Positions 1 through 9,018 of a stretch of 47,192 nt of DNA are shown here, in pieces. Both the position numbers and the translations under genes were made by a program. The stretch covers positions 1 to 47,192 of the forward strand of contig CAJVZZ010000019.1 in the NCBI GenBank assembly GCA_913020435.1. The letters are read 5' to 3'. The notes below the pieces were generated by a model. The model was not told the DNA's origin. It ran no database searches and worked only from the letters and a program-made list of their open reading frames with translations. The first letter of the stretch is position 1. Every line of letters begins with the position of its first letter. The DNA comes from an uncultured Flavobacteriales bacterium (GTDB taxonomy: Bacteria; Bacteroidota; Bacteroidia; Flavobacteriales_G; Salibacteraceae).

Positions 1-56
1 ACATAAGCAACAGAAATTGCTAAAGTCATTTGTGCTAATCTTACTAAATTCTCCAT
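1..56 (-). CDS. DoxX-like membrane protein, N-terminal fragment (runs off window)
   Basis: The reverse strand reads an ATG at 56-54 followed by 18 open codons, beginning MENLVRLAQMTLAISVAYV, up to the window edge. This opening (a short polar start, then a hydrophobic helix ending in SVAYV) resembles the first membrane helix of DoxX-like proteins of Bacteroidota, but so few residues cannot prove the family. A TAnnTTTG-type box on the same strand at 203-196 supports a real divergent gene. Confidence 0.45.
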   Translation of the reverse strand, partial: MENLVRLAQMTLAISVAY

Positions 57-443
57 TGTATTAAATTTTTCTTATTTGAATAAATTTTCGGGATTCTTCC
101 CGTTTTAAATAGGATTTCTGTCTCCTTTTAAAAGTTGTGTTATTTTATTTTGCGAAAGGATATCATAAATTAACTAAACTAACTTTATGATACTGCAAAT
201 ATATTTAATCAAAGACGGTTAGTTGCTGTTCACGTATTGTCCAATAGAAGTAATTATTTTGCAGTTATAAGCTTAATTACTGGTCTATAGTTCAATTTAC
301 ACTTTCGCTTCTTTCACTTTGGAAACTACCTGCTTTTTTTCAATAAAATCTAGTTTTGGTGGAGCGCGCAAACTGACGGCGTTTCAGTTTACAATCATTA
401 AATGATTACAAATTCTTAAATTACAATTTACCTACAGAATCCC
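57..443. other. Intergenic region between divergent DoxX-like gene and gatB
   Basis: No coding frame is convincing here. The stretch holds the divergent minus-7 box at 196-203. A small GC-rich hairpin lies at 89-102 (CGGGA / TCCCG arms), inside the predicted leader of the minus-strand gene. An inverted repeat AAACTGA / TCAGTTT lies at 370-390 upstream of the gatB promoter. Nothing identifies a riboswitch or ncRNA. Confidence 0.5.
196..203 (-). promoter_or_regulatory. Bacteroidota minus-7 box for the DoxX-like gene
   Basis: The reverse strand reads TATATTTG, a perfect match to the TAnnTTTG minus-7 consensus. It lies about 140 bases upstream of the ATG at 56, giving a long leader that contains the hairpin at 89-102. 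Confidence 0.5.
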
Positions 444-451
444 TACTTTTG
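444..451 (+). promoter_or_regulatory. Minus-7 box for gatB
   Basis: TACTTTTG matches TAnnTTTG. The expected transcription start is about five bases beyond the final G, leaving a leader of roughly 18 bases before the gatB ATG at 474. Confidence 0.6.
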
Positions 452-473
452 CGAGCTGTTTTTAAACACATTT

Positions 474-1928
474 ATGTACCATTTACACGAGAAGTACGAA
501 GCGGTTATTGGATTAGAAATCCACATTCAATTGCTTACTAATAGTAAGGCCTATTCAAATGATTTGAATGAATATGGTGATGACCCGAATTCTAATATCA
601 GCGCAATTACCCTGGCACACCCAGGAGTACTTCCAAGAGTAAACGAGAAGCAATTGCAATATGCGATTTTACTTGGGTTGGCTTGTGAATGTGACCTTCG
701 AGAAGAAAACCAATACGCTAGAAAAAATTATTTCTATGCAGATATGCCGAAGGGCTATCAAATTACGCAAGATCAAACTCCAATTTGCACCAACGGATTT
801 GTTCGTTTAAAAGACGCTGACGGTAAAGAAAAGAAAGTGATTTTGACCAGAATTCACATGGAGGAGGATAGTGGTAAGAGTATTCACGATCAAGATCCGT
901 TTAATTCACTAATTGACCTGAATCGTGCTGGTACTCCATTATTAGAAATGGTGACTGAGCCAGACATTCGTTCGAGTATCGAAGCATACAATTTTGTTAC
1001 TGAGGTTAGAAAACTGGTACGTTACCTAGAAATTTGTGATGGTAACATGGAGGAGGGAAGTATGCGTTGTGATGCAAACATCTCTGTTCGAGAACGTGGT
1101 GCTGCTGAATACGGAACTAAGGTAGAGGTGAAGAACATGAACTCCATGCGTAACGTGCAACGTGCGATTGAGTATGAAATAGATCGACAGATAGAGGCTG
1201 TAGAAAATAACGAAGAAATTTTTCATGAAACTAGAAGTTTTGATGCTGCAACAGGATCGACTGCTGGAATGAGAAGTAAGGAAGACGCAAATGACTACCG
1301 CTATTTTCCAGAACCTGATTTATTGCCAGTATATCTTACTCAAGAAAAAATTGCTGGCGTAAAAGAAATAATGCCTCCGCTGCCCCATGAGCTATATAAT
1401 AAATACACTCAAGAACTAAAACTGAGTGACTACGATGCTCAAATCTTAACGGACAGTAAAGACGTGGCATTGTATTATGAAAAGATGATTGCTCTATCGA
1501 GTAATTATAAGATCTGCGCAAATTGGTTGATGGGTGAGGTAAAAGGCTATTTGAATGAAAAAGGATTGCACATTAGTGAGTTTCCAATTTCTGCCGAACG
1601 ATTGGTTGGATTGATTCAGTTGATTGAAGAAGGAAAGGTTTCTAATTCTATTGCAGGTCAAAAGGTATTTCCAGCCTTACTTGAAAATACGGACAAAACT
1701 GCTGCTCAAATAGCAGATGAACAAGGATTAGTTCAAGAAGATGATAGTGATGCTTTAATGGGATACATAAAAGCTGCTATTGAAGCATATCCTGAGAAAG
1801 CTGCTGATTATAAAGGTGGAAAAAAAGGATTACTTGGCCTATTTATGGGAGAGGTAATGAAAAGAAGTGGGGGCAAAGCTGACCCTAAAAAAACAAATGC
1901 GCTCTTGCGCGAAGAATTAGAAAAGTAA
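474..1928 (+). CDS. gatB: Aspartyl/glutamyl-tRNA(Asn/Gln) amidotransferase subunit B
   Basis: GatB is the tRNA-binding, amide-transferring subunit of the cytosolic GatCAB complex. It converts misacylated Glu-tRNA(Gln) and/or Asp-tRNA(Asn) to the correct amide using ammonia from GatA. The 484-residue length is normal for the family. Visible family motifs are YEAVIGLEIHIQL near residues 9-21, RIHMEEDSGKS, NRAGTPLLEMVTEPD, GSMRCDANISVR, and DYRYFPEPDL. The C-terminal YqeY-like tail domain covers about residues 330-484. The ATG at 474 sits just after a TACTTTTG box and gives the usual short N-terminus. The stop overlaps the next gene's ATG by one base (TAATG), suggesting coupled translation. gatA and gatC are not in the window. 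Confidence 0.97.
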   Translation: MYHLHEKYEAVIGLEIHIQLLTNSKAYSNDLNEYGDDPNSNISAITLAHPGVLPRVNEKQLQYAILLGLACECDLREENQYARKNYFYADMPKGYQITQDQTPICTNGFVRLKDADGKEKKVILTRIHMEEDSGKSIHDQDPFNSLIDLNRAGTPLLEMVTEPDIRSSIEAYNFVTEVRKLVRYLEICDGNMEEGSMRCDANISVRERGAAEYGTKVEVKNMNSMRNVQRAIEYEIDRQIEAVENNEEIFHETRSFDAATGSTAGMRSKEDANDYRYFPEPDLLPVYLTQEKIAGVKEIMPPLPHELYNKYTQELKLSDYDAQILTDSKDVALYYEKMIALSSNYKICANWLMGEVKGYLNEKGLHISEFPISAERLVGLIQLIEEGKVSNSIAGQKVFPALLENTDKTAAQIADEQGLVQEDDSDALMGYIKAAIEAYPEKAADYKGGKKGLLGLFMGEVMKRSGGKADPKKTNALLREELEK

Positions 1929-3052
1929 TGAAGAGAATTATTGGGTTGTTATTGGTTGCGGTTAGTGTTATTTTTTCAAGTTGTGACAAAGTAGAAGTAG
2001 TAAGTCCTTCAGGGTCATATATCGAAGGATATATAGAAGGAATTCAAGGTGGTGAACTGATTTTAGTGCAGTCGCTTATGGCAAATAGTATTGTAACCGT
2101 TGATACGATTATTCCAGATGCTGAAGGAGGTTTTACCATTGGACCAAATGTTCCGAATATTGGGTTTTATAGAATCTTCGTAAACAACAACAATTTCGTA
2201 AACCTAATTCTTGAGCCAAACGATACGTTACTTTTTAGTGCGAATGTGGAGGACTTGGAAGGTACTTATGCAATTGAGGGAAATGAAGAAACTCAAAAGC
2301 TAAAGGAGCTGAATGATATGTTAAACGTATATGTAGATAAAATTGATTCAATAAATAATTTAGTTGGAATAGCTAAATCAAATCAGTACTACAATGAGGT
2401 GGCTTTTTTAATGTCTGGCCAAGAAGAATTGCAAATGTCGACGGGAGAAAATATTAGAACTTTTGTAAAAGAAAATTCAACTTATTTGGCAAGTTTATCG
2501 GCTGTTCAGAAATTAGATCCCGATGGAGATTTTGATTTATTTGTGCTTGTAAAAGACGATTTAGTTCCAAAAATTGGTGGCACTCAATTGCACAACAATT
2601 TGGCAAGCCAGATAGGAATGTGGGCAAATGCACAAATGGGCGCTACAATGTTAGATATTAAACTAAACAATCCTGAAGGTGACGCTATTACGTTGTACGA
2701 TCAATTAGCAGAAGTAACGTTGGTTGATTTTTGGGCAAGTTGGTGCAGACCATGCAGAGGAGAGAATCCGAATATTGTAAAAGCATTTGAAAAGTATAAG
2801 TCAAAAGGATTTACAGTTGTTGGTATTTCATTGGATGAAGATGCTGAATTGTGGAAGCGTGCTATCAAACAAGACGGTCTTGCATGGACGCACATGAGTG
2901 ATTTGAAGCTTTGGAGTTCTGCTGCAGTGGCGCAATACAATATAGGCAGTGTACCGGCTAGTTTTTTGGTGGATAAAGACGGAAAGATTTTAGCGAAAAA
3001 TTTACGTGGTGCAGCTTTGGATTTAAAATTAACGCAGTTGTTGGGGGAGTAG
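1928..3052 (+). CDS. TlpA-like thiol-disulfide lipoprotein (DUF4369 + redoxin domains)
   Basis: This is a periplasmic or membrane-anchored thioredoxin-fold protein of the TlpA/ResA type common in Bacteroidota. Residues 1-19 form a lipoprotein signal with the lipobox cysteine at C19 (IFSSC). Residues about 25-130 resemble the DUF4369 domain that often precedes redoxin domains (EGYIEGIQGGELILVQSL). The C-terminal thioredoxin fold carries the active site WASWCRPCR with C273 and C276, and the cis-Pro region GSVPASFLVDKDGKIL. The 374-residue length is typical. It starts on the last base of the gatB stop codon, so the two are probably co-transcribed, although no functional link to tRNA amidation is known. 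The redox partner cannot be told from sequence. Confidence 0.9.
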   Translation: MKRIIGLLLVAVSVIFSSCDKVEVVSPSGSYIEGYIEGIQGGELILVQSLMANSIVTVDTIIPDAEGGFTIGPNVPNIGFYRIFVNNNNFVNLILEPNDTLLFSANVEDLEGTYAIEGNEETQKLKELNDMLNVYVDKIDSINNLVGIAKSNQYYNEVAFLMSGQEELQMSTGENIRTFVKENSTYLASLSAVQKLDPDGDFDLFVLVKDDLVPKIGGTQLHNNLASQIGMWANAQMGATMLDIKLNNPEGDAITLYDQLAEVTLVDFWASWCRPCRGENPNIVKAFEKYKSKGFTVVGISLDEDAELWKRAIKQDGLAWTHMSDLKLWSSAAVAQYNIGSVPASFLVDKDGKILAKNLRGAALDLKLTQLLGE

Positions 3053-3222
3053 TTCTCGATACACCATTCCTAACGTCATGGCACTCGAACTGACAAAAAT
3101 TGGTTTAGGTTATTGATACAATTTTATTTCATTCCTTGTAAAACAATCGAACTGAAAGGTTTATCGTAATTGTAAGTATTTGTCACTTCGAGCGATTCGA
3201 CTCAGGAGAATTGTATCGAGAA
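3053..3222. repeat. 170-bp inverted-repeat element (MITE/REP-like)
   Basis: The element starts directly after the preceding stop codon with TTCTCGATACA (3053-3063) and ends with the exact reverse complement TGTATCGAGAA (3212-3222). Inside, CACTCGAACTGACA near 3079 on the left is echoed in inverted orientation by TGTCACTTCGAGCG (3181-3194) on the right, so the ends form a nested imperfect palindrome. It encodes nothing convincing. Sequences of this style (CACTTCGAGCG...TCGAGAA) recur as intergenic repeats in Flavobacteria. I saw no second copy in this window and no clear target-site duplication. Confidence 0.65.
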
Positions 3223-3241
3223 GGACTTTTAGCCCACAATT

Positions 3242-3850
3242 TTAATCTTGAACGATTACTTTTTCTCTTCCAAAACCACGACCCCCAAAAATATCATCAC
3301 CGTACTAAAATAGAGGAAGTACTTGATCTTTTTCGAAAGTTGAAATAGAAGAATTATTGTTAACTAGTCTACTTTGTAGCAACCCGTTATGATCACCATC
3401 TGTCATTGCAGTTCCGTTAGACCATTTCTGATCATAAAGTTCTGCATCCACATGATAATGAATGTCGTACAATTCAACTTGGAGCTTAGAATCATCAATT
3501 TGTCTTCCAGTATAACTGAAATAATTTGCTATGCTTAGATTTTTTAAATAATGATTAATAGAGTCAACCCTGTCATACCAATATGCAGTTCCAAATGAAT
3601 CTGCAGGTATATTAGTATTGTCACTCATTGAAGTTTTATACACTATGTGTATGGCGATTCTAACTGTTCTAGATGGATATAGAGCAGTTACTATATCATT
3701 TTCTGATACAGTTGAACAACTCTGCGATTTTAGAATATAAAAAGGTGTAAACGCAAGTAAAATAACAAGATTTAAAACATGAAATAAAGGATAAATTGAG
3801 AAGATTTTAGTAAGTTTTATAAGTTGTTTATTTGTGAAGCTTATATGTAG
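3242..3850 (-). pseudogene. Broken gene for a membrane-anchored or secreted protein, unknown family
   Basis: One minus-strand frame is open from 3850 to a TAG at 3307-3305. It encodes a hydrophobic segment (FHVLNLVILLAFTPFYIL, then KSQSC, lipobox-like) and a soluble part with TVRIAIHIVYKTSM and YWYDRVDSINHYLKNL. There is no ATG before the hydrophobic segment; the first usable starts are a GTG at 3643 and an ATG at 3628, downstream of it. A plausible ATG (3860) lies in another frame, ending after ten codons. Beyond the TAG the same frame continues 20 codons as YGDDIFGGRGFGREKVIVQD before TAA at 3244-3242, and this tail looks like real protein. The gene therefore appears decayed by a 5' frameshift and a nonsense change. 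Alternatively a 112-residue product starts at the GTG. The RIAIHI segment faintly recalls N-terminal parts of secreted metalloproteases, but no HExxH remains. Confidence 0.5.
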
Positions 3851-3944
3851 TCATTTTCATTATTGATTATTAAGTTGGAATTATATCACATTTTGAAGTC
3901 GTTTCTTTTTTACGTTCTTTGGTGTTGCGAAAAATCAAAGAATT

Positions 3945-6317
3945 ATGAATGCTTTTTTTACCTCATTTTTTCTCCTAATAGCTAGTTTGGTTTATAGCCA
4001 GCATGCTCATCATACTTTTCAAACAGAAGAGGGAAGACGCTCCGATACCATAAACGTTTTGCATTACGAAATTGCATTGGATTTAACCGATTCTATTTCA
4101 AAAAAACTAAAAGGTGTTGCAGAAATCACTTTGTTGTCAAAGCAAAATGGACTTACGAAAGTAAATCTGGATTTACTGAAGTTAACGGTTGATTCGGTTT
4201 GGCTGGAAGGAACTCGCACAACGAACTGGTCACATAACGATACATTGCTTTCGGTCTCAACAAACTCAAAGAACAAAGGAGACACCATTCGAATTAAAGT
4301 TGCTTATCACGGTTTGCCATTTGGCGAACAATGGGGAGGCTGGTACAACAATGCGAATTACATTTTTAACCTTGGTGTTGGGTTTAAATCCATTCCGCAT
4401 AACCTTGGAAAAGTATGGCATCCGTGTGTCGATAATTTTGTAGAGAGAGCTACTTACACCGTTGGTTTAAAAACGTTTGGAAGTTGGATTGGTGTTGGGT
4501 CTGGGATTTTGACAAAAGTTGATACTGTACAAATAAGTCCTCGAATTTTAAACAGAACGTGGCAATTGAATCAAGAAATACCGACCTACTTATATGGAAT
4601 AGCTGCTGGCCGATACATTCTGCTAAAAGATACTTTTCAAGGCCCATTAACTACGATTGAATCTGACTTATACGTATTGTCATCGCAGCTTAACAGCATG
4701 CTCATTAAAACACAGCGACTAGAAGATTGCTTTAAACTGTACGAAACTAAATTTGGCAAGTATCGCTGGGATCGAGTTGGTTATTCTACCACTTCTCAAG
4801 GTGCAATGGAACACGCTACTAATATCGCAATTCCTCCAGGTGCTTCTGAATCGACTATTATGCACGAACTTTCTCATCATTGGTGGGGCGACCTTATTAC
4901 TTGTGAGTCCGATAGAGATATGTGGATTAACGAAGGAATGGCAGTTTTTTCGGAGTACTTATTTGCAGAAGACTTATACGGTAAAGAACAGGCGCGTTCA
5001 GACATGCACGGAGATTTATTTACAGTTTTAAATACAGCCCACAAACAGGAAGACGGATATCAACCAATTTCGGGTGTGCCCAGAGTGCATACTTACGGAA
5101 CACATACGTATAGAAAAGGAGCTTTGGTAGGACACAACTTAAGAGTGAAACTGGGAGATCAGAAAGCATTTTCGGGTTTCACTGATTTTTTGGATTCCAA
5201 TGAATTTTCAGCAGTAAACAGTTATGATTTCAGAGATGGAATGTCAAAAGCTACTGGAGTTGACCTTACTGAATTTTTTGACGATTGGGTATTTAGCCCC
5301 GGTTTGCCATGTTATGTAATTGATTCTTTTAAGGCTACTGCTAGTGCAGGATTGTACTCTATTGAATTAACGGTTAGACAGCTAAAAGCGAACTCCGATC
5401 ACTTTTTTGGAAAAATTCCATTGGAGGTGAAATTCTTAGATGCTCAATTTAATGAGCATTTTGAAACTATTGATGTTGGAGGAGAGTTGAGCACTGTCAA
5501 ATTGCAAATCCCAATTAATGCCGCTTATGCCACACTTAACCCAACATACAATTTGAACTACGCAATGACGGCAACCGATCAAGTCGTGAAATCTGCCGGT
5601 TCACTAAACGGGCAAGGATTACTCATTAATGCGCAAGTCTCTTCAGTTACAGATTCAGCATACATTAGGGCTCAAACGTATTGGACAGGACCAAATATTT
5701 CCTTGAGAAATGCTGTGGATTTGCGAGTTCGAGTAAGTTCGAATCGTTATTGGAGAATTGATGGTGTAGGTGCTGCAACCGTTATTTTGTCCGGGTTCTA
5801 CAACGCAAAAAAAGGCGAGAATGATTTTGGGTTGCTGAAATCTAGCGAAGATAGTATTGTAGTTTTATATCGTGAAAAGCCTGAAAACCCCTGGGAAATT
5901 TATAAAAACCCTATTATGAATATTGGTTTACTAACCGATTCTTTAGGTGGTTTTAGAATTGAGAATGGTGCACTTGGTGAGTATACGTTAGCAGAATACG
6001 ATCCTTCATTTAATGAGTCCTTGTTTGATTTTATTGGAGAGGAATTATCTGAGTCTAAATCATACTTAGAAGTTTTTCCTAATCCTAGTAATGATTGGAT
6101 TAGTATAAAAATCGCAGAAGGAGTTGAAGTACATATTACCATTTTGAATTCATATGGGGCAGAGGTGTGGTTATCTGATGTGGAATCAAATACAATGGAA
6201 ATTGATGTTTCTAACTGGCCATCTGGAGTGTATTATATTTTAGGTTACGAAGGAAAGGACATAGGGTCAGTTAATGCTCCAAAACCTATTGATTACAAAC
6301 GACTTATAGTTGAATAA
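3945..6317 (+). CDS. Secreted M1-family metallopeptidase with T9SS sorting domain
   Basis: This is a zinc aminopeptidase-type protein exported by the type IX system. Residues 1-18 form a Sec signal (FFLLIASLVYSQ). The catalytic site is HELSH (H307, E308, H311) with the third zinc ligand E330 exactly 18 residues later in NEGMAVFSE. The upstream exopeptidase loop reads GAMEH, where the family usually has GxMEN. TYGTHTYRKGA supplies the likely catalytic tyrosine. After the peptidase domain (to about residue 460) come beta-rich regions, and the last ~80 residues form a T9SS type A sorting domain (VFPNPSNDWISI ... WPSGVYYILGYEG ... RLIVE). It sits head-to-tail with a second M1 gene that starts on the base after its stop. 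Substrate unknown; surface or extracellular peptide digestion is inferred. Confidence 0.92.
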   Translation: MNAFFTSFFLLIASLVYSQHAHHTFQTEEGRRSDTINVLHYEIALDLTDSISKKLKGVAEITLLSKQNGLTKVNLDLLKLTVDSVWLEGTRTTNWSHNDTLLSVSTNSKNKGDTIRIKVAYHGLPFGEQWGGWYNNANYIFNLGVGFKSIPHNLGKVWHPCVDNFVERATYTVGLKTFGSWIGVGSGILTKVDTVQISPRILNRTWQLNQEIPTYLYGIAAGRYILLKDTFQGPLTTIESDLYVLSSQLNSMLIKTQRLEDCFKLYETKFGKYRWDRVGYSTTSQGAMEHATNIAIPPGASESTIMHELSHHWWGDLITCESDRDMWINEGMAVFSEYLFAEDLYGKEQARSDMHGDLFTVLNTAHKQEDGYQPISGVPRVHTYGTHTYRKGALVGHNLRVKLGDQKAFSGFTDFLDSNEFSAVNSYDFRDGMSKATGVDLTEFFDDWVFSPGLPCYVIDSFKATASAGLYSIELTVRQLKANSDHFFGKIPLEVKFLDAQFNEHFETIDVGGELSTVKLQIPINAAYATLNPTYNLNYAMTATDQVVKSAGSLNGQGLLINAQVSSVTDSAYIRAQTYWTGPNISLRNAVDLRVRVSSNRYWRIDGVGAATVILSGFYNAKKGENDFGLLKSSEDSIVVLYREKPENPWEIYKNPIMNIGLLTDSLGGFRIENGALGEYTLAEYDPSFNESLFDFIGEELSESKSYLEVFPNPSNDWISIKIAEGVEVHITILNSYGAEVWLSDVESNTMEIDVSNWPSGVYYILGYEGKDIGSVNAPKPIDYKRLIVE

Positions 6318-7886
6318 ATGCGAAAATTAGTATTTCTTTTATGTATTCCCATTATGGGAATTGCACAAGATTCCTACGAAAGACAACCTGAAATAGATGT
6401 TTTAAGCTATGCTGTGCAGATAGCGCTAAATGATTCTAATGATAGAATTACAGCAAAATCTGAAATAGAAGTTGTGTTGAATGGTGCAGTAGAACTCTTA
6501 TTTTTAGACCTAATCAATGAGCGAGAAGGCAAAGGAATGCTGGTTCAAGGAGTGTTTTTTGAGGAAGAAGCGTTGAATTTTTCGCATAAAAATGATAGAC
6601 TGACAATTGAACTGAATCAACGAATTAGAAATGATAGAGGGCTCCGACTTACAGTACTTTATGAAGGTGAGCCAACGGACGGCCTAATCATTTCAAAAAA
6701 CAAATATGGTGATCGAACATTTTTTGGAGATAATTGGCCAAATCGGGCACACCATTGGTTTCCGTGTATTGATCATCCCTCAGATAAGGCTTCAATTGAG
6801 TTTGATGTAATTGCACCATCGCATTATCAAGTAATTTCTAATGGCGAAAAAGTGCTAAGTAAAAAACAGAATAATGGTTTTACTCGAACTATTTATTCGA
6901 CCTCCCTTGTTTTACCGACAAAGGTCATGGTTATTGGAGTTGCCAAATTTTCAATTAATCTGTGCGAAGCGGGAAAACAAGTTACTCAATCTTCTGCTTA
7001 TGTATATCCGCAAGAGGAGGAACAAGGTTTTAGTGATTATTGTTCCACAACCGATATTCTTGAATGGTTTGAAAATAAAATTGCTCCATATCCTTATGAA
7101 AAATTAGCCCATGTTCAGTCTAAAACGCGCTATGGAGGAATGGAAAATGCTGGTTGTATATTTTATCACGAGAATAGTATTGACGGCAAACAAGGGTCTA
7201 AGTATCTATTTGCGCATGAAATAGCTCACCAGTGGTTTGGTAATTCAGCTTCAGAAAAAGATTGGCATCACGTATGGCTGAGCGAGGGTTTTGCAACTTA
7301 TTTAACAGAGGTTTATAAACAAGAAACAGCAGGTGAAATAGCTTTTAAGGAAGGAATGGAGCAGGCTAGAATTAAGGTGATTCGGTTTCAGAAAAAATAT
7401 CCAGAAGCGAAGATCATTGATACGAGCATTACTAACCTCAATCAATTATTGAATCCTATGACGTATCAAAAGGCCGCTTGGATGCTTCATATGCTCCGCA
7501 ATATAATTGGTGACGACGCATTTTGGAGAGGTATCAAGAGCTATTACGAAAAATATCAATATGGAAATGCTTTGAGCTCCGATTTTCAGATAGAAATGGA
7601 AAACGCGAGCAATAGAAATTTAGATATGTTTTTTGAAACTTGGCTGTATCAGCCTGGAATGGCAAAGGTAGAATCAACATTCAAGTACAAAAAGAAAAAG
7701 AGGCAATTAACGATAATATTAAAGCAACCAAAAAGTAACTGGTTCGTGATACCTATACAATTTGATTGGAGCTCTAAAGGTCCAATGGTTATGGATGCAC
7801 CTAAAATGAAGATTACTTTTGAGGATATCGAAAGGGGAGAGTTGGAGTGGAAGTTTGATGCCAAGAGTAACGTCTTGAAATGGTAG
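6318..7886 (+). CDS. M1-family aminopeptidase, secreted or periplasmic
   Basis: This is the second M1 zinc peptidase of a tandem pair. Residues 1-16 are a Sec signal (LVFLLCIPIMGIAQ). It carries the full M1 signature: the exopeptidase motif GGMENAG, zinc site HEIAH (H300, E301, H304) and E323 in WLSEGFATY 18 residues on, and the tyrosine in MTYQKAAWML. At 522 residues it is a compact two- to three-domain form lacking the T9SS tail of its neighbour, so it probably stays in the periplasm or goes through another route. The ATG follows the upstream stop immediately (6315-6317 / 6318), implying one operon. It shares the family but diverges strongly from the upstream protein, so the pair is not a recent duplication. 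Confidence 0.92.
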   Translation: MRKLVFLLCIPIMGIAQDSYERQPEIDVLSYAVQIALNDSNDRITAKSEIEVVLNGAVELLFLDLINEREGKGMLVQGVFFEEEALNFSHKNDRLTIELNQRIRNDRGLRLTVLYEGEPTDGLIISKNKYGDRTFFGDNWPNRAHHWFPCIDHPSDKASIEFDVIAPSHYQVISNGEKVLSKKQNNGFTRTIYSTSLVLPTKVMVIGVAKFSINLCEAGKQVTQSSAYVYPQEEEQGFSDYCSTTDILEWFENKIAPYPYEKLAHVQSKTRYGGMENAGCIFYHENSIDGKQGSKYLFAHEIAHQWFGNSASEKDWHHVWLSEGFATYLTEVYKQETAGEIAFKEGMEQARIKVIRFQKKYPEAKIIDTSITNLNQLLNPMTYQKAAWMLHMLRNIIGDDAFWRGIKSYYEKYQYGNALSSDFQIEMENASNRNLDMFFETWLYQPGMAKVESTFKYKKKKRQLTIILKQPKSNWFVIPIQFDWSSKGPMVMDAPKMKITFEDIERGELEWKFDAKSNVLKW

Positions 7887-7988
7887 AATAGTTTTGCATT
7901 CTTAAATAACTGTAAATATTAGTTAAGGTAACAATAGTCACCTTTGCTTTAAAATTATTATAACAACTTTGTTATCAAATTACTAGAT

Positions 7989-8462
7989 ATGAAAACAAAT
8001 AGAATCGGTTTAGACAATCAGAAAAGTGAAGAGCTTGCAGATTTATTAGGAGACTTACTTGCTAATTATTCTACATTCTATCAAAACGTTAGAGGATATC
8101 ATTGGAACATTAAAGGAGAAAAATTCTTTGAATTGCATTTGAAGTTTGAGGAATTGTACAACGATTTATTTATGAAAATTGATGAAGTTGCAGAGCGCGT
8201 GCTTACACTTGGTTTTGCACCGAATCATCAATTCACTGAATATTTCAAACAATCTGAAATTGCTGAAAGTAATGAAGTCACTAATGGAATTAAATCCGTT
8301 GAATCGATTCTTGATGCTTTTGAAATCTTATTAAAAAAACAGCGACATATATTGGATTTGTCGGGAGATATAAATGATGAAGGAACCAATGCTCAAATGA
8401 GTGATTATATAAGAGAGCAAGAAAAACTAGTTTGGATGTATTCAGCTTTTTTAAATCGTTAA
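7989..8462 (+). CDS. dps: Dps-family ferritin-like DNA-protection protein
   Basis: Dps forms a dodecameric cage that oxidises ferrous iron with peroxide and protects DNA in stress or starvation. The 157-residue length and four-helix pattern fit. The inter-subunit ferroxidase residues are present at canonical spacing: H38 in GYHWNIKG, H50, D65 and E69 in DEVAER. The extended lysine-rich DNA-binding tail seen in E. coli Dps is absent; only a short N-terminal MKTNR stretch is basic. It is monocistronic, bounded by a strong bidirectional terminator. A weak minus-7-like CACCTTTG lies about 38 bases upstream. Regulation (for example by OxyR) cannot be seen. Confidence 0.93.
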   Translation: MKTNRIGLDNQKSEELADLLGDLLANYSTFYQNVRGYHWNIKGEKFFELHLKFEELYNDLFMKIDEVAERVLTLGFAPNHQFTEYFKQSEIAESNEVTNGIKSVESILDAFEILLKKQRHILDLSGDINDEGTNAQMSDYIREQEKLVWMYSAFLNR

Positions 8463-8489
8463 GAAAGCGTTTAACCCAAAGTTAAAGTC

Positions 8490-8530
8490 AAAAAAAAACC
8501 CCGACTGGTTATACCAATCGGGGTTTTTTA
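8490..8530. terminator. Bidirectional terminator between dps and rplI
   Basis: A run of A, then the stem AACCCCGAcTGGT / ACCAaTCGGGGTT with a three-base loop, then a run of T. The A tract before and the T tract after let it serve both dps on the plus strand and the rpsF operon on the minus strand. Confidence 0.85.
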
Positions 8531-8546
8531 TGTTTTATAATACCAA

Positions 8547-8993
8547 TTATTCCTCTATAACTTCAAAGCTAATAGTGGTATCAACACCTTTCTGGAATTT
8601 TACTTTCGCTTCGTATGTACCAATTTGTTTAATTGGTTCATTAATGATAGTAATATTCTTACGTTCAACAGCATAACCTAAAGCTTTAATTGCATCAGCA
8701 ACTTGTAGGTTAGTAACTGAACCAAAGATTTTTCCATTCTCACCAACTTTAGCACCAATCTTAACTGTAATTGCAGCTAATTTCTCAGCAGCGACTTTAG
8801 CTTCTTTACGTACTTTTTCAATTTTGTGTGAGCGTTGTCTAAGGTTTTCTTCGTGTATTTTTTTAGCAGACACTGTCGCTAAAATTGCGCTACCTGTAGG
8901 AATTAAATAATTCCGACCGTAACCTGATTTCACTGAAACCATATCGTTAACTTCACCTAGTCCGTCAACGTTCTTTTTTAATATAATATCCAT
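8547..8993 (-). CDS. rplI: 50S ribosomal protein bL9
   Basis: bL9 binds 23S rRNA near the base of the L1 stalk and influences translational fidelity. The 148-residue protein has the N-terminal domain start MDIILKKNVDGLGEVNDMV and GYGRNYLIPTGSA, a central lysine/alanine/glutamate-rich connecting helix (residues ~45-80), and the C-terminal domain containing GKIFGSVTNLQVADAI. It is the last gene of rpsF-rpsR-rplI, 25 bases after rpsR, and is followed by the shared terminator. Confidence 0.97.
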   Translation of the reverse strand: MDIILKKNVDGLGEVNDMVSVKSGYGRNYLIPTGSAILATVSAKKIHEENLRQRSHKIEKVRKEAKVAAEKLAAITVKIGAKVGENGKIFGSVTNLQVADAIKALGYAVERKNITIINEPIKQIGTYEAKVKFQKGVDTTISFEVIEE

Positions 8994-9018
8994 GGTAATT
9001 GTCCTTCTGAATTATTAA

